Shown here one piece after another: positions 9,383-19,115 of a stretch of DNA of 64,000 nucleotides; position 1 is the first letter of the stretch, and every line of letters starts with the position of its first letter. A model generated the notes under the pieces. The model was not told the origin of the DNA and made no database searches. It saw only the letters and a list, made by a program, of their open reading frames with translations. Source of the stretch: Allobosea sp. Tri-44 (GTDB lineage: Bacteria > Pseudomonadota > Alphaproteobacteria > Rhizobiales > Beijerinckiaceae). Position numbers and translations under genes: made by a program. Location of the stretch: positions 372,001 through 436,000 of the forward strand of contig NZ_NBDP01000053.1 of the NCBI RefSeq assembly GCF_004123845.1. The letters are read 5' to 3'.

Positions 9383-10486
9383 ATGGATACCACCGAGATC
9401 CTGCGCAGGCTTGTGGCCTTCGACACCACCTCGCGGCGCTCCAATCTCGATCTGGTCCACTGGGCCGCCGACTATCTCGACAGCGCAGGAGCGCGGGTCC
9501 GTCTGACCAGTAATGCCTCGGGCGAAAAAGCCAATATCCTGGCGACGGTCGGCCCCGATGCACCGGGCGGCATCATCCTCTCCGGACATACTGATGTCGT
9601 TCCCGTCGACGACCAGGATTGGGATAGCGACCCCTTCTCGCTCATCAGCCGGGATGGGCGCCTCCATGGCCGCGGCGCCGTCGACATGAAGGGTTTCGTC
9701 GCGGCCTGCCTTGCAGCCATCCCCGCATGGCTGGCCCGGGATCTGCGCCGGCCGATCTACCTTGCCCTGTCCTATGACGAGGAGGTCGGCTGTGTGGGCG
9801 TGCCGCTGCTGATCGCCGACATGCTCGCGCATTGCCCACGACCGGCGCTCGCGATCATCGGCGAGCCGACGCAGATGCGCATCGGTCTCAGCCATCGCGG
9901 CTTCTACGGCTACCGCAGCGTCTTTCGTGGCCGTGCGGCCCATTCGAGCGACCCGCGCCTCGGCGCCAGCGCGATCGAGCCGGCGGCGGCGCTGGTCGCG
10001 GCGCTTGCTGCATTCGGAGACGAGCGAAGCGGTGGCGGTGGAACCACAGTCAACATCGGCAGGATCGAGGGTGGCAGCGCCATCAACATCGTCCCCGAGC
10101 GCTGCGAGATTGTCTGGGAGTTTCGGCCGCCCGACGCAACTGCCGCCGAGGCTGTTCTCGCCGTCGTGGAGGGCCTGGCGGCTGGGCTGGAGGCCGGGGT
10201 GAGCGTCGAAACGGTCCCGCTCGCGAGCGTGCCGCCGCTCAATTGCAACCCCGACAGTCCGGCAGTCGGCGTGGCACGCCAGCTTGGCGGCCTATGGCCA
10301 CCGATCACGATGCCGTTCGGAACCGAGGCCGGCTTTTTCCAGCAGGCGGGCATCCCGGCCTTGGTCTGCGGCCCCGGCTCGATCGCGCAGGCGCATCAGC
10401 CGAATGAGTGGATCGCCATCTCCGAGCTCGCGGCGGCTGACCGCTTCCTCGCGCGTGTCGGAGACTGGGCAGCCGCGGAGCTGTGA
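9383..10486 (+). CDS. argE: acetylornithine deacetylase (ArgE/DapE family)
   Basis: A 367-residue M20 metallopeptidase. Metal ligands are visible as His69 and Asp71 in GHTDVVPVDD, Asp101 in GRGAVDMKG, and the catalytic Glu133/134 in YDEEVGC. The lid domain contains GRAAHSSDPRLGASAIE. The enzyme most likely hydrolyses N-acetylornithine; a related N-acyl amino acid substrate is possible. The start is the ATG at 9383; an open frame continues upstream inside the transporter gene but is a shadow. Probably co-transcribed with alaX and eamA. Confidence 0.88.
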   Translation: MDTTEILRRLVAFDTTSRRSNLDLVHWAADYLDSAGARVRLTSNASGEKANILATVGPDAPGGIILSGHTDVVPVDDQDWDSDPFSLISRDGRLHGRGAVDMKGFVAACLAAIPAWLARDLRRPIYLALSYDEEVGCVGVPLLIADMLAHCPRPALAIIGEPTQMRIGLSHRGFYGYRSVFRGRAAHSSDPRLGASAIEPAAALVAALAAFGDERSGGGGTTVNIGRIEGGSAINIVPERCEIVWEFRPPDATAAEAVLAVVEGLAAGLEAGVSVETVPLASVPPLNCNPDSPAVGVARQLGGLWPPITMPFGTEAGFFQQAGIPALVCGPGSIAQAHQPNEWIAISELAAADRFLARVGDWAAAEL

Positions 10487-10597
10487 GGCGAAGACTTCCC
10501 GGCGAGCCGTGTTGTAGCCGACATTGCACTTTCGACAGCCCGGTTTTACCCGCCGCTAAAGACTCCAGCTTAGCGTATCGTCAGGAGTGCGGCGTAC

Positions 10598-11500
10598 ATG
10601 GCGTTGTTCGGCGATATCACCGAGAGTCTCTTCGAGACCAGCGGCACGCTTGTGGCGCTCTTCGATCCGCAGGACATCCTGCGGCGGTCGAACGCGGCCT
10701 ATCGCGAGACCTATGGTGTCGCCGCCAATGAGGAGATCAGCTGGGCCGAGATCCTGCGGCGCAATTTCGAGCAGCGACGCGGCGTCGCCGTCGCGACCGA
10801 GGATTTCGAGCACTGGCTGACCTCGGCCCGGTCCCGCCGCGGGAAGAGCCCATACCGCGCCTTCGAGACCGATGTCACCGATGGCCGCTGGCTATGGATG
10901 ACCGAGACGGTGTCGCCGACCGGCTGGATGCTGTGCATTGCGTCCGACATCACCGAGCTGCGAACGGGTGAGCGCAGCCTGCGCCAGGACCGGGACAGCG
11001 CCCGCAAGGCCTCGCAGACCGACGAACTGACCGGCATCTCGAACCGGCGCTACTGCATGAGTGTGCTGCAGGAGACCATTGCGAAGGCGAGCCTTGGCGA
11101 GGTTAGCGAAACCTGCGTCGCGCTGCTCGATATCGATCGCTTCAAGCAGATCAATGACCGTTTCGGCCATCAGTTCGGCGACGCGGTGCTGATCGATTTC
11201 GGCAAGAGCGTGCAGAGGAATCTGCGTCCTGCCGACAGCTTCGGCCGGGTCGGCGGGGAGGAGTTCTTGCTGATCCTGCCGCAGCTCGGGCCGGCGGCAG
11301 CCGAGCTTCTGATCGAGCGTCTGTTCAGAGCGGTCGGCCGGCCTGGATCGCTACCGTCGCAGCCTGGCTTCCACTATTCGTTCTCGGCGGGCCTGACGCA
11401 GATCAGGCCAGGCGATACGCTGGCAGAGGTCTATCACCGCGCCGACGCTGCCCTCTACGATGCCAAGGTCGGCGGCCGTGGCCGGCAGATGTCCGCCTGA
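10598..11500 (+). CDS. PAS-GGDEF diguanylate cyclase
   Basis: A 300-residue soluble protein. Residues 1-120 look like a PAS sensor (LFDPQDILRRSNAAYRETYG). Residues 140-300 are a GGDEF domain with TDELTGISNRR, and an active-site GGEEF at 219-223. An inhibitory-site RxxD motif (Arg210-Asp213) lies exactly five residues before GGEEF, so product inhibition by c-di-GMP is expected. It makes c-di-GMP from two GTP. It is a single gene, converging on the acyl-CoA synthetase with 13 bases between the stops. Confidence 0.93.
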   Translation: MALFGDITESLFETSGTLVALFDPQDILRRSNAAYRETYGVAANEEISWAEILRRNFEQRRGVAVATEDFEHWLTSARSRRGKSPYRAFETDVTDGRWLWMTETVSPTGWMLCIASDITELRTGERSLRQDRDSARKASQTDELTGISNRRYCMSVLQETIAKASLGEVSETCVALLDIDRFKQINDRFGHQFGDAVLIDFGKSVQRNLRPADSFGRVGGEEFLLILPQLGPAAAELLIERLFRAVGRPGSLPSQPGFHYSFSAGLTQIRPGDTLAEVYHRADAALYDAKVGGRGRQMSA

Positions 11501-11513
11501 GGGTAGGGCGAGT

Positions 11514-13142
11514 TCACAACGCCCGCGCCATCTCGCGCAGCTTGAACTTCTGGATCTTGCCGGTCGAGGTCTTGGGCACCTCGGTGAAGACCACGGTCCG
11601 TGGGCATTTGAACGAGGCGAGCAGGGTCTTGCACCAGGCGATGATCTCGTCCTGCGTGGCTGTTTGCCCCGGCTTCAGCTCGACGAAGGCGCAGGGCGTC
11701 TCGCCCCATTTCTCGTCGGGGCGGGCGACGACGGCGGCGGCCTGCACGGCCGGGTGCTTGTAGAGCGCGTCCTCGACCTCGATCGAGGAGATGTTCTCGC
11801 CGCCGGAGATGATGATGTCCTTGGAGCGGTCCTTCAGCTGGATGTAGCCGTCGGGATGCATCACGCCGAGATCGCCGGAATGGAACCAGCCGCCCTCGAA
11901 GGCGGCCTTGGTCGATTTCGGGTTCTTGAGATAGCCCTTCATCACGACATTGCCGCGGAACATCACCTCGCCCAGCGTCTGGCCGTCATGCGGCACACGC
12001 TCCATCGTCTCGGGATCGAGCACGTCGAGCCCCTCCAGTGCCGGATAGCGTACGCCTTGGCGGGCCTTCAGCGCGGCCTGCTCGCCGCCGGGCAGGGCGT
12101 CCCAGGCGCCGTTCCATTCGTTGACCACGGCGGGGCCGTAGACCTCGGTCAGCCCGTAGAGATGGACGACGTTGAAGCCGGCCTGCGCCATGCCGGCGAG
12201 CACGGCTTCGGGAGGCGGGGCCGCGGCGGTGAAGAAGTTGACCTTCTGGGCGAAGCGGCGGCGTTCGGCATCGGGCGCGTTGAGCAGCGCCGACATCACG
12301 ATCGGCGCGCCGCACATATGGGTGACGCCATGGTCGGCGAGGGCGTCGTACATCGCCTTGGCGCGGACCTGGCGCAGGCAGACATGGGTGCCGGCGAGCA
12401 GCGAGATCGTCCAGGGGAAGCACCAGCCATTGCAGTGGAACATCGGCAAGGTCCAGAGATAGACCGGGTGCCGCCCCATGCCGCCGGTGAGCACGTTCGA
12501 GGTCGCCAGCAGGTTGGCGCCGCGATGATGGTAGACCACGCCCTTGGGGTCGCCGGTGGTGCCGGAAGTGTAGTTCAGCGCGATCGCGTCCCACTCGTCC
12601 GATGGCATGACCCAGTCGAACTCGGGATCGCCCTGCTTGAGGAACTCCTCGTACTCGATGCTGCCGAGGCGCTCGCCCGGCCCGTCATAGACCGGGTCGT
12701 CATAGTCGATGACGAGGGGCTTCACCTTGCAGAGCGTAAGCGCCTCCCTGACTGTCTTCGAGAATTCGCGATCGGCGATCAGCACCTTGGCCTCGCCATG
12801 GTCGAGCGAGAAGGCGATGATCGCGGCGTCGAGGCGGGTGTTGAGCGTGTTCAGCACCGCGCCGCACATCGGCACGCCGTAATGGCATTCGAGCATGGCC
12901 GGCGTGTTCGGCAGCATCGCCGCGACCGTGTCGTTCTTGCCAATGCCGTGCTGCTTCAAGGCGGAGGCGAGCCGGCGTGTGCGGGCATAGAACTCGGCAT
13001 AAGACCGCTTCAGCGGGCCATGGATGACGGCGATATGGTTCGGGAAGACACTGGCGGCGCGCTCGAGGAAGGGCAGCGGCGAGAGCGGCTGGAAGTTCGC
13101 CGGGTTACGGTCGAGATCGGTATCGTAGGGCGAAATCGGCAT
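11514..13142 (-). CDS. fatty-acyl/acyl-CoA synthetase (AMP-forming)
   Basis: A 542-residue member of the ANL superfamily. The P-loop-like signature YTSGTTGDPKGVVYHHRG, the adenylate-binding LYGLTEVYGP, the core SGGENISSIEVEDALYKH and the C-terminal catalytic lysine segment KTSTGKIQKFKLRE are all present. It activates a carboxylate as acyl-AMP and transfers it to CoA. The sequence resembles the medium-chain/3-methylmercaptopropionyl-CoA ligase group, but the chain length cannot be read from motifs. Its neighbour on the same strand is 62 bases upstream. Confidence 0.92.
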   Translation of the reverse strand: MPISPYDTDLDRNPANFQPLSPLPFLERAASVFPNHIAVIHGPLKRSYAEFYARTRRLASALKQHGIGKNDTVAAMLPNTPAMLECHYGVPMCGAVLNTLNTRLDAAIIAFSLDHGEAKVLIADREFSKTVREALTLCKVKPLVIDYDDPVYDGPGERLGSIEYEEFLKQGDPEFDWVMPSDEWDAIALNYTSGTTGDPKGVVYHHRGANLLATSNVLTGGMGRHPVYLWTLPMFHCNGWCFPWTISLLAGTHVCLRQVRAKAMYDALADHGVTHMCGAPIVMSALLNAPDAERRRFAQKVNFFTAAAPPPEAVLAGMAQAGFNVVHLYGLTEVYGPAVVNEWNGAWDALPGGEQAALKARQGVRYPALEGLDVLDPETMERVPHDGQTLGEVMFRGNVVMKGYLKNPKSTKAAFEGGWFHSGDLGVMHPDGYIQLKDRSKDIIISGGENISSIEVEDALYKHPAVQAAAVVARPDEKWGETPCAFVELKPGQTATQDEIIAWCKTLLASFKCPRTVVFTEVPKTSTGKIQKFKLREMARAL

Positions 13143-13204
13143 GGCGTTCGGCGTTCCCGGCTGTCGTTGCTGGTCAGCCTAGAAGCGCGCCTTGCTGCGG
13201 GCAA

Positions 13205-13963
13205 TCAGCTGAACAGCGGACGCAGCCCGTCGAAGACGAGTTTTACGCCGACCGCGACGAGCAGCCAGTAGATGATGGTGTAGAAGCGCTCGGCCGGAAC
13301 GCGCCTGACCAGCCAGACACCGGCGATGGTCGAGAGGATCGCGACCGGGGCGAGCGCGGCCGAGGCCGAGAGGTTCTGCGCGCTGAACTGGCCGAGGATG
13401 AAATAGGGCAGCACCTTGATCCAGTTCATCAGCGCGAAGAACAACGCGCCGGTGCCGACGAAGACGGCCGGCGGCAGGCGCTGCGGCATCACATAGATCT
13501 GGAAGGGCGGGCCGCCGGCATGGGCGATCATGCTGGTGAAGCCGCAGATGGCGCCCCAGACCGTTCCGGCGGCATAGTTCGCCTGCGTAACCGGCTGGGC
13601 CGCGGTCTTGCCGGCGAGGAGCCGGCGCAGCGCGAAGCCGATCGAGATGATGCCGACAGCAAGGCCGACGACGGCGTCGGAGACCTTGGCCGCGAGGAGA
13701 TAGCCGGCGAGCACGCCGAGCAGCATGCCGGGCAGCAGCGTTGCGAGGTTCCGGCGGTCGAACTCGCGGCGATAGGACCAGACGGTGACGACGTCCTGGA
13801 TAATCAGGATCGGCAGCATGATCGCCGCTGCCTGCACCGGCGAGACGATCAGCGCCATCAATGGCAGCGAGAGCAGGCCAAGGCCCGAGAAGCCGCCCTT
13901 GGACAGTCCCATCAGGACGACGGCGGGAACCATGACGGCGAAGAAGGTGAGGTCGAAGGTCAT
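13205..13963 (-). CDS. TauE/SafE-family sulfite exporter-type permease
   Basis: About 252 residues from the ATG at 13963 (MTFDLTFFAVMVPAVVLMGL); a longer frame to 14068 adds an unconvincing N-terminus. The family signature GLSKGGFSGLGLLSLPLMAL opens the first TauE repeat and a second repeat begins around GTVWGAICGFTSMIAHAGG. It should have eight membrane helices and export a small organic or sulfur anion. Divergent from the prpE-like gene, 187 bases apart. A second TauE-type permease lies at 54852-55631. Confidence 0.9.
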   Translation of the reverse strand: MTFDLTFFAVMVPAVVLMGLSKGGFSGLGLLSLPLMALIVSPVQAAAIMLPILIIQDVVTVWSYRREFDRRNLATLLPGMLLGVLAGYLLAAKVSDAVVGLAVGIISIGFALRRLLAGKTAAQPVTQANYAAGTVWGAICGFTSMIAHAGGPPFQIYVMPQRLPPAVFVGTGALFFALMNWIKVLPYFILGQFSAQNLSASAALAPVAILSTIAGVWLVRRVPAERFYTIIYWLLVAVGVKLVFDGLRPLFS

Positions 13964-14150
13964 CGTCCCGCGCGGCTGCCGGCTGAGCCGGTTGTGCAGC
14001 ACAGCCCATGCGGTTGCGCTGAAAGTCTGACAGAGCAGTGCTTGCACGCAAGCGACGGACATGGGCACGATCCCGCGCCAAATCCGGCCCGCAGACGGCC
14101 AGCCCGGAGTGCAGCTCTAGGCCGATAGCAGGCGAAGAGGAACGCTTTTG

Positions 14151-16067
14151 ATGACTGCCAGCCATGCAAGCCGCTATGCGCAGACCTATGCCGCCTGGCA
14201 GCGGGACCCTGAAGCCTATTGGGCCGAGATCGCTGAGGGTATCGAGTGGATCAAGCCACCGCAGGCGATCTTCGACGCGAGCGCCGGCATCTATGGCCGC
14301 TGGTTCCCCGATGCGAGCTGCAACACCTGCTTCAACGCGCTCGACCGGCATGTCCGCGACGGCCGGGCCGACCAGACGGCGCTGATCTATGACAGCCCGG
14401 TCACCGGCACCAAGGCGAGCTTCACCTATGCGCAGATGCTCGACGAGGTTTCGACCCTCGCGGCCGTGCTGCAGGATCTCGGCGTCGGCAAGGGCGATCG
14501 CGTCATCCTGTACATGCCGATGATCCCGGAGGCGGCCATCGCCATGCTGGCCTGCGCCCGGATCGGCGCAGTGCATTCGGTCGTGTTCGGCGGCTTTGCG
14601 GCCAAGGAATTGGCGACCCGGATCGACGACGCCACCCCGAAGCTGATCATGACCGCGACCTGCGGCATCGAGCCGACGCGCGTCGTCGAATACAAGCCGC
14701 TGCTCGACGCAGCGATCGATCTTGCGACGCATAAGCCCGACGCCTGCATCGTGCTGCAGCGGCCGCAGGTCGACGCTTCCATGCATGTCACCCGCGACAA
14801 GAACTGGCGCACGCTCGTCGCCGCCGCCCGTGCCAATGGCCGGAAGGCCGACTGCGTCGAGGTCGCCGCAACCGACCCGCTCTATGTGCTCTATACCTCC
14901 GGCACGACGGGAAGGCCCAAGGGTGTGGTGCGCGACAATGGCGGGCACATGGTCGCGCTGCTGGCGACGATGACGCAGCTCTACGACGTCAAGCCCGGCG
15001 AGGTGATGTTCACCGCCTCCGATGTCGGCTGGGTCGTCGGCCACAGCTACATCGTCTACGGGCCGCTGCTGCTCGGTGCGACCTCGATCCTCTATGAGGG
15101 CAAGCCGGTCGGCACGCCCGATCCCGGCGCCTATTGGCGGGTGATCGCCGAGCACAAGGCGGTGGTGATGTTCACCGCGCCAACCGCCTTCCGCGCGATC
15201 CGCAAGGAAGACCCGCAGGCGACCTATCTCAAGAATTACGATCTCTCGCAGTTCCGCACGCTCTTTCTCGCCGGCGAGCGCGCCGATCCCGATACGCTGA
15301 AATGGGCAGAGGAGGTGCTGAAGGTGCCGGTGGTCGACCATTGGTGGCAGACCGAGACCGGCGCTTGCATGGTCGGCAATCCGGTCGGGCTGGGATTGCT
15401 GCCGATCAAGCATGGCTCGCCGAGCGTGCCGCTGCCCGGCTACGACATCCAGTGCCTCGACGAGGGCGGCAAACCGGTTCCGCCGGGCACGATGGGCGCG
15501 ATCGTGGCCAAGCTACCGCTGCCGCCCGGCGCGCTGCCGACGCTCTGGCAGGACGATGCCCGCTTCCGCAGCGCCTATCTCGAGACCTATCCCGGCTTCT
15601 ACAACACCTCGGATGCCGGCTTCATCGACGAGGACGGCTATGTCTTCATCATGGGCCGCACCGACGACATCATCAACGTCGCCGGCCACCGGCTCTCGAC
15701 CGGCGGCATGGAGGAGGTGCTGGCCTCGCATCCGGCCGTGGCCGAATGCGCCGTGGTCGGCATCAGGGACGCGCTCAAGGGCGAGCAGCCCTGCGGCTTC
15801 GTCGTGATGAAGGCGGGGGTGACGCAGTCGCCGGCCGAGGTCGAGAAGGAGCTGGTCGGGCTGGTGCGCGACAAGATCGGCCCTGTTGCCGCCTTCAAGC
15901 TGGCGATCACCGTGGCCCGGCTGCCGAAGACGCGCTCGGGTAAGATCCTGCGCGCCACGATGAAGAAGATCGCCGATGGCGAGGAGTACGCCATGCCGGC
16001 GACGATCGAGGATCCGGCGGTGCTGGCTGAGATCGGCGTGGCGCTGAAGGGCAGGGGGCTCGGCTGA
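14151..16067 (+). CDS. prpE: propionyl-CoA synthetase (acyl-CoA synthetase, PrpE-like)
   Basis: A 638-residue ANL-superfamily ligase. It has the acetyl/propionyl-CoA synthetase N-terminal domain (FDASAGIYGRWFPDASCNTC), the signature YTSGTTGRPKGVVRDNGGH, the segment ASDVGWVVGHSYIVYGPLL, DHWWQTETGA, the hinge IMGRTDDIINVAGHRLSTGG and catalytic lysine in TRSGKILRATMKK. The DNGGH-type segment after the signature points to PrpE rather than Acs. It activates propionate (or another short acid) for the methylcitrate or methylmalonyl route; neither pathway is in the window. Confidence 0.92.
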   Translation: MTASHASRYAQTYAAWQRDPEAYWAEIAEGIEWIKPPQAIFDASAGIYGRWFPDASCNTCFNALDRHVRDGRADQTALIYDSPVTGTKASFTYAQMLDEVSTLAAVLQDLGVGKGDRVILYMPMIPEAAIAMLACARIGAVHSVVFGGFAAKELATRIDDATPKLIMTATCGIEPTRVVEYKPLLDAAIDLATHKPDACIVLQRPQVDASMHVTRDKNWRTLVAAARANGRKADCVEVAATDPLYVLYTSGTTGRPKGVVRDNGGHMVALLATMTQLYDVKPGEVMFTASDVGWVVGHSYIVYGPLLLGATSILYEGKPVGTPDPGAYWRVIAEHKAVVMFTAPTAFRAIRKEDPQATYLKNYDLSQFRTLFLAGERADPDTLKWAEEVLKVPVVDHWWQTETGACMVGNPVGLGLLPIKHGSPSVPLPGYDIQCLDEGGKPVPPGTMGAIVAKLPLPPGALPTLWQDDARFRSAYLETYPGFYNTSDAGFIDEDGYVFIMGRTDDIINVAGHRLSTGGMEEVLASHPAVAECAVVGIRDALKGEQPCGFVVMKAGVTQSPAEVEKELVGLVRDKIGPVAAFKLAITVARLPKTRSGKILRATMKKIADGEEYAMPATIEDPAVLAEIGVALKGRGLG

Positions 16068-16163
16068 AAAACGCAGAAGCGTTGTTCGACGAAAGTACAA
16101 CTTTACGTTGCTTTAAATAGAATCGTTCAGGATCGCAGGCGCTTATCCCGCCGGATTTAAACG

Positions 16164-16487
16164 ATGGCGCCTCGCCTACGCGTCGGAATGCTGGCCTTGG
16201 CGATCGGTGCGTTGCTCGCGCCGGTCGGCGTTGTCCTCGCCCCACGGGAGGGGACGGTCGTGCTCGTGCTGGCCACGAGTTCCGCGGCAGCCGCCGAAGC
16301 AGTGAGCCGGGCAGACGGTGTCATCCTCGCTTCGGTTGGCCGTTTCGGACTGCTGGCCCGCTCGCAATCTCCCGGTTTTTCCACACGCCTCTACAGCTCC
16401 GGCGCCGCGCTCGTCCTGGCAGGACTGGGCGGCGGCTGTTCCGGCCAGACGCGCGATCCCCTCATCTCAGCGAGACGGTCCCCATGA
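16164..16487 (+). CDS. small conserved hypothetical membrane-associated protein
   Basis: A 107-residue frame between prpE and a chemoreceptor gene. It has a hydrophobic N-terminal segment (MLALAIGALLAPVGVVLAP), a beta-rich middle (VVLVLATSSAAAAEAVSRADG) and SPGFSTRLYSSGAALVLAGLGG. I recall similar short proteins from Rhizobiales but cannot name a family. It overlaps the next start by 4 bases, suggesting coupling to the chemoreceptor. No strong ribosome site is visible. Confidence 0.55.
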   Translation: MAPRLRVGMLALAIGALLAPVGVVLAPREGTVVLVLATSSAAAAEAVSRADGVILASVGRFGLLARSQSPGFSTRLYSSGAALVLAGLGGGCSGQTRDPLISARRSP

Positions 16488-18178
16488 GCTTGAGCCTCGA
16501 GACGTTCCGCCGGGCCTTCGCCAAACCGCTGATGGCGGGACAGTGGCTTCTGGTGCCGGTGACCTGCGCCGTCGCCTGGTTTGCCGGTCATCCCGCGCTG
16601 ATCGCGATCGGGCTGGTCTCGACCCTGCTCGCCGCAGCCACGACGCTGGCCTGGCGCTCGGACGGGATCGGCCTGTCGACGCGCCTGACCTCGACCATTG
16701 CGGTGAACGGGCAGGTGGCGCTGCTGGTCTTCGCCTGCGAGGGCACGCGCTACCAGATCGACCTGCACATGGCCTTTTTCGCGGCGCTTGCGGTGATGAC
16801 AGCCTGGTGCTGCTGGCGTTCGATCGTGGCGGCGACTGCAGTCGTGGCAGTGCATCATCTCGTGCTCAACTTCGCCTATCCGGCGGCAGTGTTCCCGGAT
16901 GGCGGCGAGTTCGCCCGCGTCGTGGTTCATGCCGTCATCCTGCTGGCCGAAGCGGGCGCGCTGGTCTGGATCGCGCAGCGGCTCGCGACTGCGCTCAGCC
17001 AGGCTGACGAGGCGGCTTCGACGGCGCTCGCCAATCAGGAGCGCGCCGAGGCGCTGCGCCATGACAGCGCAGTGGCGGAAACCGGCCGGGGCGAAATCGA
17101 GGCGCGGCTGATCGAGGCGGTCTCGGTCGTGGTCGATGCGGCCAAGCGCGGCGACTTTTCGGTCCGGACCGCGCAGACCGCCGAACTCGGCCGCTTCAGC
17201 GCGCTGGTGCGCGGCATCGATGAGCTGACCGGGGCCTGCGAGAGCTTCCTGGACGAGACCGATCGGGCCCTCGCGGCCCTCGCCGACGGCGATCTGACAG
17301 CGCGGATGTCGACCCGGTTCGAGGGACGGCTTGCCGCCGTCGCCGGCAACTTCAATCGTTCGACAGAAGCGCTCGCAGGGGCGCTGGCGGCGGTGGTGCA
17401 AAACGCAGGGCAGACGCGCATGGCCGCCGAGGATATCCTCTCGGCGACGCTCGACCTGTCGCAGCGTGGGCAAAGCCAGGCCAACGCGATCCAGGACACC
17501 TCCAGCGTCATCGAGGAGATCGCGGCGACGGTTCGCCAGACCTCCGACATCGTCCAGGCGGCGGCGCGCAAGGCGCGCGCGACCGCCGACGACGCCGGCG
17601 CTGGGGTTGCGGTTGCGGGCCGCGCAGTCGAGGCGATCGACAAGATCGACCAGCAGGCGCGCCGGATCGTCGATATCGTCGAGGTCATGGACGGGCTCGC
17701 CTTCCAGACCAATCTGCTCGCGTTGAACGCCTCGGTCGAGGCGGCGCGGGCGGGCGATGGCGGTCGCGGCTTTGCGGTTGTCGCGACCGAAGTCCGCCGG
17801 CTCGCCCAGCAATCGGCCGACGCGGCGCGCGACGTCCGGGCCTTGATCAGCGAGACCAAGGTCCATGTCGACGAGGGCGTGAAACTGGTGCGCGAGGCTG
17901 GCGCCAGCCTCACTACCATCTCCGGCGAGGTCGAGGAGGTCGCCCAGGCCTTCGGCGAGATCAGCCAGGCGACGGCGGAGCAATCGCAGGGCGTCGGCGC
18001 GATCGAGCGAGCGCTGGTCGAGATCGATGCCGCCACCCAGGACAATGCCCAGGCAGCGGAACGCACCGCTGCAGCAGGGCGCGGCATGGCGGAGGCGGCC
18101 GAGGCGGTCGCAAAACTGGCGGCAGGCTTCCGGCTCGGCGGTGAGCAGGATCGCGCAAGAGTGCGCCGGGCCGCCTGA
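16484..18178 (+). CDS. methyl-accepting chemotaxis protein with membrane-embedded sensor region
   Basis: A 564-residue protein. Residues about 20-165 are several hydrophobic helices with very short loops, so there is no periplasmic ligand domain. Then comes a HAMP-like region and a long cytoplasmic coiled coil with the conserved hairpin tip DGLAFQTNLLALNASVEAARAG, here given as its key parts FQTNLLALNA and GRGFAVVATEVR. The tip docks CheA/CheW. No che genes are in the window. The membrane region suggests sensing of membrane state or a lipophilic signal (inference). Confidence 0.9.
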   Translation: MSLSLETFRRAFAKPLMAGQWLLVPVTCAVAWFAGHPALIAIGLVSTLLAAATTLAWRSDGIGLSTRLTSTIAVNGQVALLVFACEGTRYQIDLHMAFFAALAVMTAWCCWRSIVAATAVVAVHHLVLNFAYPAAVFPDGGEFARVVVHAVILLAEAGALVWIAQRLATALSQADEAASTALANQERAEALRHDSAVAETGRGEIEARLIEAVSVVVDAAKRGDFSVRTAQTAELGRFSALVRGIDELTGACESFLDETDRALAALADGDLTARMSTRFEGRLAAVAGNFNRSTEALAGALAAVVQNAGQTRMAAEDILSATLDLSQRGQSQANAIQDTSSVIEEIAATVRQTSDIVQAAARKARATADDAGAGVAVAGRAVEAIDKIDQQARRIVDIVEVMDGLAFQTNLLALNASVEAARAGDGGRGFAVVATEVRRLAQQSADAARDVRALISETKVHVDEGVKLVREAGASLTTISGEVEEVAQAFGEISQATAEQSQGVGAIERALVEIDAATQDNAQAAERTAAAGRGMAEAAEAVAKLAAGFRLGGEQDRARVRRAA

Positions 18179-18193
18179 GCGGCGCGTCCGTGA

Positions 18194-19084
18194 TTAGAAC
18201 CCCAGCGCGGCGCCGTTCCAGCGCAGCAGTCGCGCCGGCAATTCCAACCGCATCAGGTCCTCGCCGACGATCAGCGGTCCGGCATAACCGCCGGCGCGAA
18301 CCTCGGCGAAGAGCGCCGCCGTATCGCCCCCCGGCGGGACGATATGGGTCAGCGCCAGCGCCTTGACGCCGGCGCGCTCGGCAAGGCCGGCCACAACCGC
18401 CGGCGTCATGTGATAGCTCTGGACCGAAGCGACGGTCTCGGCCGAGCGGACACCGGCGGTGACCGGCATCTGGCTGTCGATGAGGACCTCGCAGACGAGG
18501 AGGTCGCAATCCCGGGCGGCTTGCTTCAGCGACGGCGTCAGGCGCGTGTCGCCGGAGAAGACGATACGGCTGCCGGCCGCCGACAATGACAATCCGAAGG
18601 CGGGCTCGACCGGCTTGTGGTCGACGAGGAAGGCCTCGATCACAAGAGCGCCCAGTCCCGCGACCGGGCCTTCGCGCAATTCCTCGAAGACGACCTCGAG
18701 ACCGGTTGCGTCCGGACGCTTCTCGAAGGCGATGCGCAAGGCGCGCTCGCGGGCGAAGGCCTGGTACTGGCCGCGCATGTTGGCAAGCGCCGGCTCGGGC
18801 GCGATCACCCGCCAGGGCCGGTTCCGACCCTGGTGCCAGGACGAGACGACGAGCTGGTAGAAATCGACCAGATGGTCGGAGTGCTCATGCGTGACGATGA
18901 GCGCGTCGATCTGCGACCCGGCATGGCCGGCGGCGACGAGGCGCTGGCTGACGCCGGAGCCGCAATCGATCAGAACCTTGACACCACCCGCCTCGACGAG
19001 ATGAGCCGGTCCGGCGCGGCGCAGGCTGACCGGCGGTGCTCCGGTGCCGAGGAAGGTGAAGGCGAGATCAGTGGTCACAGTCAC
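18194..19084 (-). CDS. MBL-fold metallo-hydrolase (RNase Z-like fold)
   Basis: A 296-residue protein with the metallo-beta-lactamase metal motif THEHSDH (HxHxDH), a preceding FLGTGAPP strand, DCGSG, and later FSGDTRLTP and LTHIVPP that provide further ligands. This matches the RNase Z/ElaC-type and arylsulfatase-like MBL hydrolases. The GTG at 19084 is used as start (a GTG at 19078 is also possible). Substrate unknown; a tRNA-processing role is possible but not supported by a long exosite arm. Confidence 0.82.
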   Translation of the reverse strand: MTVTTDLAFTFLGTGAPPVSLRRAGPAHLVEAGGVKVLIDCGSGVSQRLVAAGHAGSQIDALIVTHEHSDHLVDFYQLVVSSWHQGRNRPWRVIAPEPALANMRGQYQAFARERALRIAFEKRPDATGLEVVFEELREGPVAGLGALVIEAFLVDHKPVEPAFGLSLSAAGSRIVFSGDTRLTPSLKQAARDCDLLVCEVLIDSQMPVTAGVRSAETVASVQSYHMTPAVVAGLAERAGVKALALTHIVPPGGDTAALFAEVRAGGYAGPLIVGEDLMRLELPARLLRWNGAALGF

Positions 19085-19115
19085 TCGCCTTCAGCTCTGG
19101 TCCGGTCAGCAGAAC

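Noticed and set aside
11460..13271. 603-residue plus-strand frame opposite the acyl-CoA synthetase
   Set aside because: It is antisense to a well-conserved AMP-binding enzyme and shows no family motif.
13179..15413. 744-residue minus-strand frame over prpE and the TauE gene
   Set aside because: It is antisense to two clearly real genes and has shadow composition.
16070..16163. Promoter with GTTGT...ACAAC symmetry before the small membrane gene
   Set aside because: The arms are only five bases and no -35/-10 pair with good spacing could be placed.
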